A stretch of 64,000 nt of DNA from Cyathus striatus (Eukaryota > Basidiomycota > Agaricomycetes > Agaricales > Nidulariaceae). The stretch spans positions 2,232,001-2,296,000 of the forward strand of contig JAOVFP010000018.1 in assembly GCA_025738555.1 (NCBI GenBank), in the 5' to 3' direction. The notes beneath the pieces were generated by a model that saw only the letters and a program-made list of their open reading frames with translations, did no database searches and had not been told where the DNA came from. Below are positions 34,495-43,718 of this stretch, one piece after another. Position 1 is the first letter of the stretch; the number at the start of each line of letters is the position of its first letter. Both the position numbers and the translations under genes were made by a program.

Positions 34495-34743
34495 ATGAAG
34501 ACCACTTTCAAATGTCTCGCCGCCGCGCTAATCGCCCTTCGCAGTCTTGTACATGCCGCTCCAATTTCGGGTTCCGATTCTGCACTTGAAAGGCGTCAAG
34601 GCGCGTCTGTAGGAACTCTTGTAACCGGAATCGAAGGCGATGTTAATTCTCTGGCCAATCATGTCCTTGGCATGAGCAGTGGGGCTTTAAAGTCGACCGC
34701 AAACTTGCTTAGTAATCTTGGTGATGGTTTGTCAATGCAGTGA
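34495..34743 (+). CDS. Secreted protein with one Kex2-type unit (82 aa)
   Basis: Intronless. The signal peptide 'MKTTFKCLAAALIALRSLVH' (then AAP) is almost identical to that of the long paralog at 37915. A dibasic site (ERRQ, residues 32-35) follows, then one amphipathic unit containing 'SVGTLVTGIEGDVNSLANHV' and 'LGM', matching one repeat of the paralog. After the stop, a GTAAGTCACTT donor and a 'GTGGTCACAG' acceptor suggest a 3'-UTR intron, also found in the paralog. The predicted product is a secreted peptide released by Kex2-like protease. Function unknown. Confidence 0.7.
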   Translation: MKTTFKCLAAALIALRSLVHAAPISGSDSALERRQGASVGTLVTGIEGDVNSLANHVLGMSSGALKSTANLLSNLGDGLSMQ

Positions 34744-35309
34744 ATAGGTAAGTCACTTAATACTCTTTGCCAACAACCCTCATCAATATCTTGTTATATT
34801 CGTGGTCACAGGCATTACTTACCGAAGACCAGAGTGTTTATTTTAGTCGATATTTTCATATTCTTTCCCGAAACAAGCCTCTACCCCAGATCTTCTATCA
34901 CACTCGCTTTTGCGTCCGAGCTTAATATAAATTCTCATTTGCTAGTGACTTGCATTAATTGAATGTTTGCTATGTGAAGAAATTGGATGGTTAACCTGAC
35001 ATTCGTCATTTACAAATGTCCCTCGCATAAAGTATGTCTCGTTTACGTTTGATGCATGACGCAGATGGACGAACGATATCAAAAGCATTCCCGTAAACTA
35101 TGAAAGGTTATGGCATCCGACTGGTGCAAGGTTATAAATCATGTCCCTAACTGACCATCGCTAGATTATACTGCTTCGTACTTGTATGTAGTTGAACGGG
35201 CGTCAACGCTTACATCCATTCGGTGGACTACCATGGGTTCATAGTACCAATATAAATTTCGACTGTATTCACAAACAATAAAGCACAAAACATGTTCCAA
35301 AGCATACGA
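34744..35309. other. 3' flank, no gene seen
   Basis: It contains the probable 3'-UTR intron (about 34748-34811) of the secreted gene and then A/T-rich sequence without coding signals. Confidence 0.5.
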
Positions 35310-36394
35310 TCATATCCGAAAGCAAATTTCAAAAATGCCAAAACAAAAAGCATACTGAAGACACATCCAAAGCAAACTCAAAGCACAGCAAAGTAACGCT
35401 CACCACCTCATCGAAAGACCTCCCTCCCATCTCCAACAACCTCCTCCCCCTCTCCCTCAATTCCTGGACCACGTCGGGAAGATGCGGCATAGTCTTAACC
35501 GCACCTTCAAATTCAGCATTCTTAGCGTGCCCCGCTAACGCGCGCACTGTCACAGATGTTTTTCCTTTCGCTTTCGACGCCTGTGAATTGTAATTAAATG
35601 TGCGAAAAGGAAGAGAGAGGAAATAAGTACAAGAAGACAACAGGGCGTCCAAATCCTTCTAAATGAGAGGTACCCATTTCGGTTTTGATAAGGGTGTTCC
35701 AATTGTGCGTATACAACCTCCTACGCACCAATATTAAACTAAATGCAACACAAAAAATGAATACACCCACCAATCCACTCCTACGTTCGTTAGAAAATTC
35801 TTCACCCTCTTTAACACAATCCAATTCCCTCAAATGTGGAAAAAATGCCCCAAGCTTCATCTTCCTATCTACAGGACAATAATACTCCACCTCATAAGCC
35901 CTCCTCCGGGGCTCATTGTCCACTTCAATACCGCGCGGAGCGAAAAATGGCATGCGGACGGTTCCGACTAGCCACTGTGTGTGCTTTTTTGTGGTTTTGT
36001 TGTATCGTCGGATTTTTACATGGTCGCCTATCTACATAAACCATAGTTTAGAAAGCGAAAAAAAGAGTAAAGGAGAATAGATATGAACCATGTAATAATC
36101 AATTCCAGGCACAGGTTCCTTCTCATGTCCCTTGATCCTTGCAAGGGGAGGAAGTCTATACCCTCCACCCTCTGAAAGACTCGATTTCGGGCCCTTGCCG
36201 AAATTCTGCTGCGAATTCGGAGCAGGAGGCGGAGGTTCTGTGAATGCTGAAGAGACAGAGGCAGGGTATCCTGCACGGGAGTATCCACTGCGCAAAGATC
36301 CACCTGCATGGACATGCGAGCTGCCTGCGATGGAGGATGACATGTTTCTGTACACCGGCGGCGTGCGTGGTCGTGAAGGAGGTGCGGTTGGCAT
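35310..36394 (-). CDS. Hypothetical conserved-looking protein, unassigned
   Basis: Exons 36394-36089, 36031-35771, 35720-35631 and 35580 to about 35310 join in frame. The N-terminal third is Ser/Pro-rich and disordered ('MPTAPPSRPRTPPVYRN'). The middle reads 'DHVKIRRYNKTTKKHTQWLV' then 'GTVRMPFFAPRG', and 'RRRAYEVEYYCPVDRKMKLG', which looks like a small beta-barrel, Tudor/SH3-like fold with Trp and aromatic strands. The C-terminal exon is helical ('VVQELRERGRRLLEMGGRSF'). The stop is at 35329 if the final GTGAGC donor is not used. It sits inside the 28-40 kb array as a non-duplicated insertion. No family is recognised with confidence. Confidence 0.6.
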
Positions 36395-37059
36395 TTCTGA
36401 ATAATATCTTTAGGTGGTCAGTAGAGAGTGTTGGAATAGATGAAAACCAGAGGAATGATAACCATCCACTGTCTAGTGCAGCGAGCTCGTTAAATCCATC
36501 CTCGCGTAATAAAACAAGCATTGTCGCTCATTATTCTCTCCATTTGACAAAACAACTCCACCGGTGTAGAGCAGTCCAAAAGTCATTGTCCGCTTGCAAA
36601 CGTGACATAGAGCGATTGCGCAGTGTCACGTCCTACTGATAAAAAAATTAGGAGTGTTTTTGAGGCATTGTTTGAATGAGTTTGAACGAGTGGCTCGTCC
36701 TAATTTGGCGAACATAGCGAGGTTTTGTGCTTGTTTTTTTTTTTGCCGATTCCCGGTTCCAAAGCGTCCAAACCAGTATTCCAAATTTTGTAGTCCACCA
36801 GAAACGTTTCGCAGCCTAGGTTAAAAATCCAAATTTCATATCAATTTGGGTGAGTTGCCAATGGCCTGGAAGTGGGCATTATTTGGACGTTACTTACGGG
36901 AAGCAAATGGTAAGTCCAAGCAAAACGTTCGGAAGAAACGCTCGTCAGCGGCACATACGAAGCTTTAGCCAAATAAAGCCAATCACACGTGCGCGGGGGC
37001 CGGTTTTCGAAGCTTGAGTCAGACTGACACTCTCAGTGACACTCTCGCCCACTCCCCCG
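36395..37059. other. Duplicated upstream region, no gene
   Basis: 36920-37010 repeats the TMEM242 upstream motif. The remainder is noncoding, with a T-run at 36735-36744. Confidence 0.5.
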
Positions 37060-37400
37060 CCGTCCGACACGACGAGTTCCCTCTCTCGCTTGGACCTCTC
37101 TTCCTAGCCTCTCTCCTAAACAACAACAAGAGTTCCATTATGGCTCCCAATATCAGCCGTACTTCCAATCCCGTGATCACCTTCTCAAATGTATAATTTA
37201 CACAACATTAACTCTAGCGGCCGCACACGCACACGCACACGCACACGACCCGCACCAACCCCCACAACAACTGAACTAAAAACCGGCTTTCTTCAGCCAG
37301 CACCAGGGAACTCATCTCAGCCATATTCCACGTAGGCGTTAGCACAACAATGTTTCCTCTGGCTAGCGATGTATGGGCTGTGGGTATTGCGTGGGCATAT
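37060..37400 (+). pseudogene. TMEM242-like 5' fragment, copy 3
   Basis: It carries the exon-1 end ('ATGGCTCCCAATATCAGCCG' in its frame) and then a deletion through exon 2; 37295-37345 still matches the 'SASTGELLTAISHV' segment. A (CACACG)n tract lies at 37225-37248. It is truncated. Confidence 0.6.
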
Positions 37401-37559
37401 ATTCCCATTAATGGCGCCGCTTTGTACAACTGCTGACTCCACACTGGTGAATGAATAATCGATTGGACAGTTCTACTGGTCCCAACTGGTTCTAGTTGAA
37501 TTTCGATTTTTGATTAACTTTTTACGGCCTTCTAGTTCGGAACACTTGGTAGTAAGTAA

Positions 37560-37914
37560 CTCTAGTACCTGGAATATACCTAAGTTACTATGTTTTACTC
37601 TTGATCCCGAGGCCCGACCTTTCAAATCTCTTTATCTTTCTGGTTGGTCTCAAGTATTGGTTTACCAAGTTTCTGTTCATTCATTTTCAGCCACCGTCGA
37701 ACGAACGCCAGCAGATGTGAAAAAACCTTGTTGTGGTATAGTATTCGAAATAACTTCAGGCTGTCATCAACTATAAACATATAAACCTTTGCAGTATAAA
37801 TTCCTCGCAGCGACAACCACCTTTAACAAACGTTCTACCGTTTAATTCTGTGCCCCCCTTCTCTCTCATCTCCCCCCGCTCTTTCATCTCCCCTCGCTCT
37901 CACCTCTAACTACA
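37560..37914 (+). promoter_or_regulatory. Upstream region of the long secreted-repeat gene
   Basis: Homologous to the regions before 34495 and the relic at 31060-31375, with 'GCAGTATAAATTCCTCGCAG' about 120 bases before the ATG and a C/T-rich tract (37855-37905) just ahead of the start, typical of highly expressed basidiomycete genes. Confidence 0.5.
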
Positions 37915-38973
37915 ATGAAGACCACTTTCAAGCATCTCGCCACAGCCCTGATCGCCCTTCGTAGTCTTGTCCACGCTGCTCCAATTGCACAGACGCAACC
38001 AGCCGAACCGGGCAATGCAATTGGAGAACTCGACTGTTCCACGCCAAACCATTCCAGTTGCAATAACTACGACATTATTTCGGGTTCCAGCCATGTCGGT
38101 CAAAGGCGTCAGAGCGTGGCTAGTGGAGGTCTTCTGGACGGGATCGTCAGAGGCGCTGGTTCTCTGGCCAACAATGCCCTTGGGGCTGCTGGCACCGTCG
38201 TCCACGGTGCTACAGATGAAATTACTTCATTGGCCAACGATCCCCTTGGGACTGCTGCCAACGTGGCTGACAGTGCTGTAAATGGAGTTACTTCTCTGGT
38301 TCGAGATGCCATTCCGAACAACAGTAATGTCCGTCAAAGGCGTCAGAGCGTGGCTAGTGGACATCTTCTGGACGGAATCGTCAGAGGCGCTGGTTCTCTG
38401 GCCAACAATGCCCTTGGGGCTGCTGGCGCCATTGTACACGGTGCTACGGATCAAGCTACTTCATTGGCCAACAATGCCCTTGGGACTGCTGCCAGCGCGG
38501 CCAACGGTGCTGTAAATGGAGTTACTTCTCTAGTCCACGATGCCATTCCGAACAACAATCATGTCGGTCAAAGGCGTCAGATCGTGGTTAGTGGAGGTGT
38601 TCTGAACGGAGTCGTCAGAGGTGCTGGTTCTCTGGCCAACCATGCCTTTGAGACTGCTGGCACCGTGGTCCACGGTGTTACACATGGAGTTACTTCATTG
38701 TCCAACAATGCCCTTGGGACTGCCGCCAACGCGGCAGACAGTGCTGTAAATGGAGTTACTACTCTGGTTCAAGATGCTATTCCGGGTGTTGGGGCTATTG
38801 TCGGCGACGTCGTTGATACTGCTGACACCGCGGTCAACGATGCTACAACTGCAGCTACTTCTGTGGCTCAAAATGCCGTTTCGGGTGCCACTCGCCGCAA
38901 TGTCATCGGTGTTTCTCGTCAGGCTTCAAGCTCAGTGACCAGCTTGCTTGGTACTACGTCTAGCCACGCCTAA
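37915..38973 (+). CDS. Secreted repeat protein with Kex2 sites (352 aa, three 78-residue repeats)
   Basis: Single exon. The signal peptide ('MKTTFKHLATALIALRSLVH', then AAP) is followed by a short linker with the only two cysteines (41 and 49). Then QRRQ sites occur at residues 63-66, 141-144 and 219-222, exactly 78 residues apart. Each unit contains 'LLDGIVRGAGSLANNALGAA', then 'GATD', 'SLANNALGTAA' and 'NGVTSLVHDAIPNN', that is, small-residue amphipathic helices. A fourth dibasic site (TRRN, 326-329) precedes the C-terminus. This is the architecture of Kex2-processed repeat proteins, which in fungi release peptides such as repellents, pheromones or RiPP cores; here the predicted peptides are large (about 76 residues) and helical. 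Single-unit paralog at 34495. Confidence 0.75.
   Translation: MKTTFKHLATALIALRSLVHAAPIAQTQPAEPGNAIGELDCSTPNHSSCNNYDIISGSSHVGQRRQSVASGGLLDGIVRGAGSLANNALGAAGTVVHGATDEITSLANDPLGTAANVADSAVNGVTSLVRDAIPNNSNVRQRRQSVASGHLLDGIVRGAGSLANNALGAAGAIVHGATDQATSLANNALGTAASAANGAVNGVTSLVHDAIPNNNHVGQRRQIVVSGGVLNGVVRGAGSLANHAFETAGTVVHGVTHGVTSLSNNALGTAANAADSAVNGVTTLVQDAIPGVGAIVGDVVDTADTAVNDATTAATSVAQNAVSGATRRNVIGVSRQASSSVTSLLGTTSSHA
38098..38799 (+). repeat. Three tandem 234-bp coding repeats
   Basis: The string 'CAAAGGCGTCAGA.CGTGG' starts near 38100, 38334 and 38568, a constant 234 bp. Repeats 1 and 2 are the most alike; repeat 3 has more changes and an altered 3' half. Confidence 0.85.
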
Positions 38974-39704
38974 GTGTCTACCAGGTTCAGTGTCTAATTG
39001 GTTTAAATACGGTAAGTCACTTGATATTCTTTGCCGACCATGCTTCTCATCAATATTTTATCGTTTTCGTGGTTACAGGCACTATTGCTTATCTGAAGCT
39101 GGAGTGTTTCTTTCTTGAATATTTTCACATTCGTTTTCAAAACCATTCTCTACCTCAGATACCACAGACGTTCTATCACACTCTTTATTTCTGGAAGGCT
39201 TAGTGTAAAATTTCAGTTAGTAGCGACTTCAAATAGTTGTGTGTCTATTCGCCCTGTACAATTTTTTTGAGTCGGCGAATCCTTAAACGTAGGATATATG
39301 TCGGTGAGGAGACATCAATGAGTATTTTCTTGCTAAATGCTTTGCCGTGTGCTGAGCTCCCGTTTCCGGGAATGAAATTTCAATGCAATGTTTGAGGTAT
39401 TTCAACGAGTGTTCTGTTTTGGCGAACATAACAAGAGGTATTGTTTGCCGACTAGGGATATCTGACTTCTATGGTCAATATGCCTTTTTATATAAATCCA
39501 AAGCGTCTTAACTGTTACTCTAGCTCTTTCAGTCTTACCAGAATATTTGACAGTTTCAAATATCCAGTCGGATGAGCTGCCAATGGGCAGCAAGTGGGCG
39601 GTAAAAAGTTCGGAAGAAACGCGTGTCGGCGGCACGTACGAAGCCCCAGCCAAACAAACCCAATCACACGCGGGGCCAGTTTTCGAAACGCCCTCGGAGC
39701 ATTC
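38974..39704. other. 3' flank and TMEM242 upstream region
   Basis: 39011-39078 looks like the 3'-UTR intron shared with the short paralog (GTAAGTCACTT to GTGGTTACAG). 39595-39700 is the duplicated TMEM242 upstream region. No other gene is seen. Confidence 0.5.
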
Positions 39705-40579
39705 ATGAGCTTACTACCACTCTCCCCGCCGTCCGACGCGACGAGCTCCCCCTCTCCCTCTTCCTCCTCGTCTCCCTCCTCAAAATCAAAAGTCCCACTA
39801 TGGCTCCCTATATCAGCCGTACGTCCACGCCCCACTCATCTTTACAAGTAAGAGACTAATACAACATCTACAGTTCATCGGGACATCCCTAGCACTCGCT
39901 ATTCCACTCTTCATGCTCCGTAAACAACGTGGCAGTACACTCCTCCGCACCTCACTCAAAAACTCCGAGGCTCCCCCACCCCGCCGTACAGGTGCAGGTG
40001 CAGGCTCGGGCGCACGCACACCCCTCACAAAACTCCCATCGACGTCTACACCAACAACGGAAGCAAAACCCGACTTTTCCTCAGCCAGTACAGGCGAACT
40101 TCTCACTGCCATATCCCGCGTAGACTTCAGCACAGCAATCTACGCTGGGAAGGCATTCGCAATAGCCACGGGGCTCGTGTCCGTCTTTGGTGTTGTGCTC
40201 ACGTTCGGTGTTAAAGCTACAATGGGTGTACAGGACGTACGTCCCTTCCTCCTTTCTCTTTTCAACCTAAGCTGACTCGACACAGGCCCAAGAATTCGGT
40301 CAACGCATGCGAAGCATGCTCTCGCACACCGTACCCTCCCTCTCGTCGCGCATCAACCGCCCACCAGAGACGGACGAAGAGCGGCGCGAGGTGTACAACG
40401 TTGTGGTTCCTGGTACGAATGTCCATGAGAACTGGACGTGGGAAGCGGCGGAAGAGAGGATGAAGAAGGCTTACGAGGAGGGTGGGTTTGCGCTGTGGAT
40501 GAAGACTGCGCTTAGGGAGATGGAGGCCGAACGGAGGGTCGAGCAGGCGAAGAGGGAGAGGGAGGAGAGGGGGAGTTAG
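39705..40579 (+). CDS. TMEM242-like mitochondrial membrane protein
   Basis: Three exons: 39705-39818, 39874-40236 and 40286-40579. A Ser/Pro-rich N-terminus leads into transmembrane segment 1 ('PLWLPISAFIGTSLALAIPL'), a Pro/Gly/Thr linker, then 'YAGKAFAIATGLVSVFGVVL' and a short 'GVKATMGVQDAQEFGQRMRS' followed by MLSHTVPS. This matches the TMEM242 pattern (second transmembrane helix followed by 'GVxxxxxFRxxMxxxxP'). TMEM242 assists assembly of mitochondrial ATP synthase and complex I in animals; the same role here is inferred. The C-terminus adds a charged helix rich in Glu/Arg. The start was chosen at 39705 because the ATG at 39800 is out of frame with exon 2. It is the only intact copy of at least five. 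Confidence 0.7.
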
Positions 40580-41231
40580 CTGTGTGTATTTCATTGCGTT
40601 TTGGTTGGTGATGCTGATTGGAGGTAGGGGTTTTTATTACAGATATACCTAGACTATTGGATGTATGCATGAAGTTAATAGAGATGCCGCTTCATAGGCT
40701 GAAAGTTCTGACTAGGCGGAGGTTACAGAGGAGCTAGGCTTCATGAACCACCTCCTTCGCCCACCAAGACTCATTGAAAGGACACCTGAGTATTTATAAG
40801 TCTCACCTCCAACTGACTGGGGTATTGTACGTTCCATGACCATGGCTGACATATCGAACAATCTTATTCGGTTACGCTGTGATTCCCACCTGCACCTTTA
40901 TCGACTGAACCACGATGAGTATCCGTGCTCTCTAAGAACCTCCCAATATTTGGAAGCCTTCGTGGATAGCACTTCAAAGTTCGCTGCATCTTCGCTTCTT
41001 AGGATGCGTGTGGCCAAGGAGCTTAGAAAGATATGAGATGCTGTATAGCTAAAACGATACATCAGTATTCAATCCGACCGTATTCAGTCACCGGTTCTCT
41101 GATCAATTGATAAGGGCCATATTCAATATGTAAAGGGTTCGCTCCGCACGCTTTTCTACTCTGGCACTTTGTTTCTGACATTCCCCCACCTGTCAAGGTA
41201 TCACTCCAATCCTCAGGTTACAAATTTCAAG
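40580..41231. other. Intergenic with a duplicated block
   Basis: 40600-40840 matches 47920-48150 ('ATGCATGAAGTTAATAGA.AT', 'GTATTGTACGTTCCA'-like), showing that the TMEM242 duplication at 47 kb extends through its 3' flank. A DUF6593 relic lies at 40955-41050. Confidence 0.55.
40955..41050 (-). pseudogene. DUF6593 last-exon relic, third copy
   Basis: Shares 'CCTTCGTGGATAGC', 'AAGTTC.CTGCATC', 'GATGCG.GTGGCCAAGGAGCT' and 'GAGATG.TGTATAGCT' with 1898-1997, exon 3 of the DUF6593 gene 39 kb away. No other exons are present. Confidence 0.6.
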
Positions 41232-42437
41232 ATGAATAAACGGAAAAAAAGACTACGTCGGCTGAAACAAAATGGACGATGCACCAGGGACTTCCCAAGT
41301 GAACCAACCACGCTTTTCCCAGAACTACTCGAAAAAATCACGTATATTCTATGGAATTCTGTTCTAAGACCGGACGATAGAAAGCAAGTGCTCACATCGA
41401 TGTTGCTGGTAAACAAACATTGGAAGAATACCGTTCTTCGGCATGCGTTTGAAAACATATATTTCACTTCAGCGGGGCTTTATAAATGGTACATGCACAT
41501 CATGGATGCTGTCACATTGATAGACTGCGAACATCTCTCACCTGCACGTTGTCGATCTGTGAACGTCATTTATCCCTATTCGCCAATTTTATACCTAAGG
41601 AGAAGAGTGGATATAAACTGGAGTCTTTTTTCAGCTTCACGCTACCCAAATCTCCGTTGTCTCGGTATTATTTTTGTAGATGTTCGAGGAATGGGACCTG
41701 AGGGAAGATGGGATTGGCTGATAGACATTCCTATGCAAGTGGATACTCTTGATTTCTCCACTGTCATGCCACAACCCTTCGAGTACATATCGATGGCAAG
41801 GATGTATATCTGGACATCTGGGCAGTATTCAGGTGTATTAAACATCAAACACGTTCGTATTTTGGGTGCTTACGAAGAAGACTTTGCATGGTATATACAT
41901 GAATCGCACTTCCCTAGTCTCGTCACGATATTCTGTAATGACAGCACTGCTGAGCGCCCCCTCCATCATGACTACCCTCGTTGGACCGGAGTCTCTATAA
42001 ATGAGCACTGGTCAAAAATAGATGAACGTGAAATTATTTTAAACAAAGACGGATTACTCGAATATTTACCCAATTTGAAATGCCTGTGCACATGTTCTTG
42101 TACACTAGAATGTACGGTCGAAAAGGTTTTACGTTCTATAGAGATACAGACCAAAGAGCGCCATATCGGCGATTTTTTGGATTCTAGGTTTGAGTTTCTG
42201 GTGTTGGATCCTGTCTTTCTTGACGTCGCAACCTTCGTAAACAAGTTAACATCGAAGATGTACTTTCGATCATACGCGATGCTAGTGGCCCTTGATTATA
42301 CTCACCGAATCGGACGCTACTTTCTCGATGGACGGCGATGCAAAGACAACATCAAATTCTTTTCTATCTACGTGTTTCCTCTTTTCGTTGTTTCTGCGTT
42401 ACTCGCGTATGTAGTCAAAATGCCCTTTTCACTCTGA
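41232..42437 (+). CDS. F-box-like protein with C-terminal membrane helix
   Basis: Single exon, about 401 residues from 'MNKRKKRLRRLK' (frame open to 41169; start chosen by match to the paralog at 54126). 'PELLEKITYILWNSVLRPDD' and 'LTSMLLVNKHWKNTVLRHAF' form an F-box-like helical motif, followed by 'NIYFTSAGLYKWYMHIMDAV', then alternating strands with conserved 'GRWDWLIDIPMQVDTLDFS'. A hydrophobic C-terminal segment ('FSIYVFPLFVVSALLAYVV') predicts a tail anchor, unusual for an F-box protein. Possibly a membrane-tethered SCF adaptor; this is inference. Confidence 0.75.
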   Translation: MNKRKKRLRRLKQNGRCTRDFPSEPTTLFPELLEKITYILWNSVLRPDDRKQVLTSMLLVNKHWKNTVLRHAFENIYFTSAGLYKWYMHIMDAVTLIDCEHLSPARCRSVNVIYPYSPILYLRRRVDINWSLFSASRYPNLRCLGIIFVDVRGMGPEGRWDWLIDIPMQVDTLDFSTVMPQPFEYISMARMYIWTSGQYSGVLNIKHVRILGAYEEDFAWYIHESHFPSLVTIFCNDSTAERPLHHDYPRWTGVSINEHWSKIDEREIILNKDGLLEYLPNLKCLCTCSCTLECTVEKVLRSIEIQTKERHIGDFLDSRFEFLVLDPVFLDVATFVNKLTSKMYFRSYAMLVALDYTHRIGRYFLDGRRCKDNIKFFSIYVFPLFVVSALLAYVVKMPFSL

Positions 42438-42583
42438 AAACATGCATAAGCAGTGTATACTTCCATAGTATCGCGCGGACCTCATAGCTAGCTGTTCATT
42501 CATACCTATATATTTCACCTTCTATTCGGTTTCCCCCTTTTTATGAGTCCTTTCGCTTTCTTCCTTACACATACAGATAATAG

Positions 42584-43070
42584 CCTGAAATGACGTTGTA
42601 AGTGCTGTGACGAAGTATGAGGACTGGAAACGATATTGGATCCTCAGAGACATGGATTTAGAGCTTGAAACGACGTTTGAAGTGTTGTGCCGAAATGTGT
42701 TGTCTAGAAACTATTTTGGGATTACTGAGCGATGGTTTAGGAGCTTGTAATGAGACCGTAAACGTTGAGACGAAGTATGGAGGCCGGAGTCGACGTTGGA
42801 ACTACTGGACCATAGTAGTTGGGGCCTTGAAAAGAGGTTAAAAGTGTTTAGACGAAGTGTAGTGGCAAGGAATAAGGTTGGAACCAATAAGACAGAGGGC
42901 GGGGACTTTTAACGAAGTTTGAAGCGCTGGGACCACGGAGACGAAGAGTAGGTGGTTGAAACAAAATTGAGAGCATTGAAACAAATCGTTTGATCTTTAA
43001 ACGAAGCTAAGAGCATTTAAACAAATTCTTGAGTCATTTTGAAGTAATTTTACGAAGTGTGTTCAAAGTT
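42584..43070. repeat. Degenerate 80-bp tandem repeat array
   Basis: Units start at 42584, 42664, 42744, 42826, 42906 and 42995 with 'CTTGAAACGACGTTTGAAGT'-like beginnings and 'GACGAAGT.TGGAGG' inside; period 80, 80, 82, 80 and 89 bp. Each unit appears to hold a weaker half-repeat of about 40 bp. Noncoding. Confidence 0.75.
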
Positions 43071-43718
43071 CAGCCCCGAGGGAGGTTTCTTGTATAACTG
43101 TACACTACACCACCTCTTTTATTTGAAGGTGAGGAAGCGGTGTAGTTGATTGTATTTATGCGCCGCTGCGTGGGGGGTTCGCTCGTTTTTCGATTGCGGT
43201 GATTTCACGATTTCAATTGTATTTTTTGTGAACATCAACAACTGGAGAGGAGTCACTAGTCACTTGTCGCGGCACAGTGGGACTTACTGAGACTTCTCGG
43301 TTCAAACTTCAAATCGGCCAATAGGGCACCAATATAGGTATATTATTTTAATTGATGGTTTTAGTGTGCACAGTTATTTACCTTACGGCCACGCATAAGT
43401 TAACAATACAGATTACATTGAAGTATTTATTATCTATTCTGAGCTGTAATCTATTGTAATCATACTTATTTAAACGCTCAGTGCGCCGGCCCAAAGTTCC
43501 GTTATTCCAGATGTTTATCATCGATATCTGCCGCGATAATCAAGGAGCTCGGGCATTCACGGTTCGTCATCGTCATCGGTTCATCAGCGACAGCTCCTTG
43601 TTGGAAATAGATTTGGCAATACAAGGGAGCCATGCAACGTGTTCGAACATCTTCGTTCTTAGTACCTTGCTCATCTACTTGATCATCTTTGACACTCTAC
43701 GGTGTTTCTCACTCACTA
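43071..43718. other. Upstream region of the Zn2Cys6 gene
   Basis: 43093-43150 contains an inverted repeat CTACACCACCTC ... GAGGAAGCGGTGTAG able to form a hairpin. No gene is seen; the leader of the regulator begins near 43640. Confidence 0.45.

Noticed and set aside
39800..39858. Alternative start (ATG at 39800) for the TMEM242-like protein
   Set aside because: Its frame reaches the exon-2 junction in the wrong phase and would hit an early stop; the frame from 39705 is continuous and gives a sensible first transmembrane helix.
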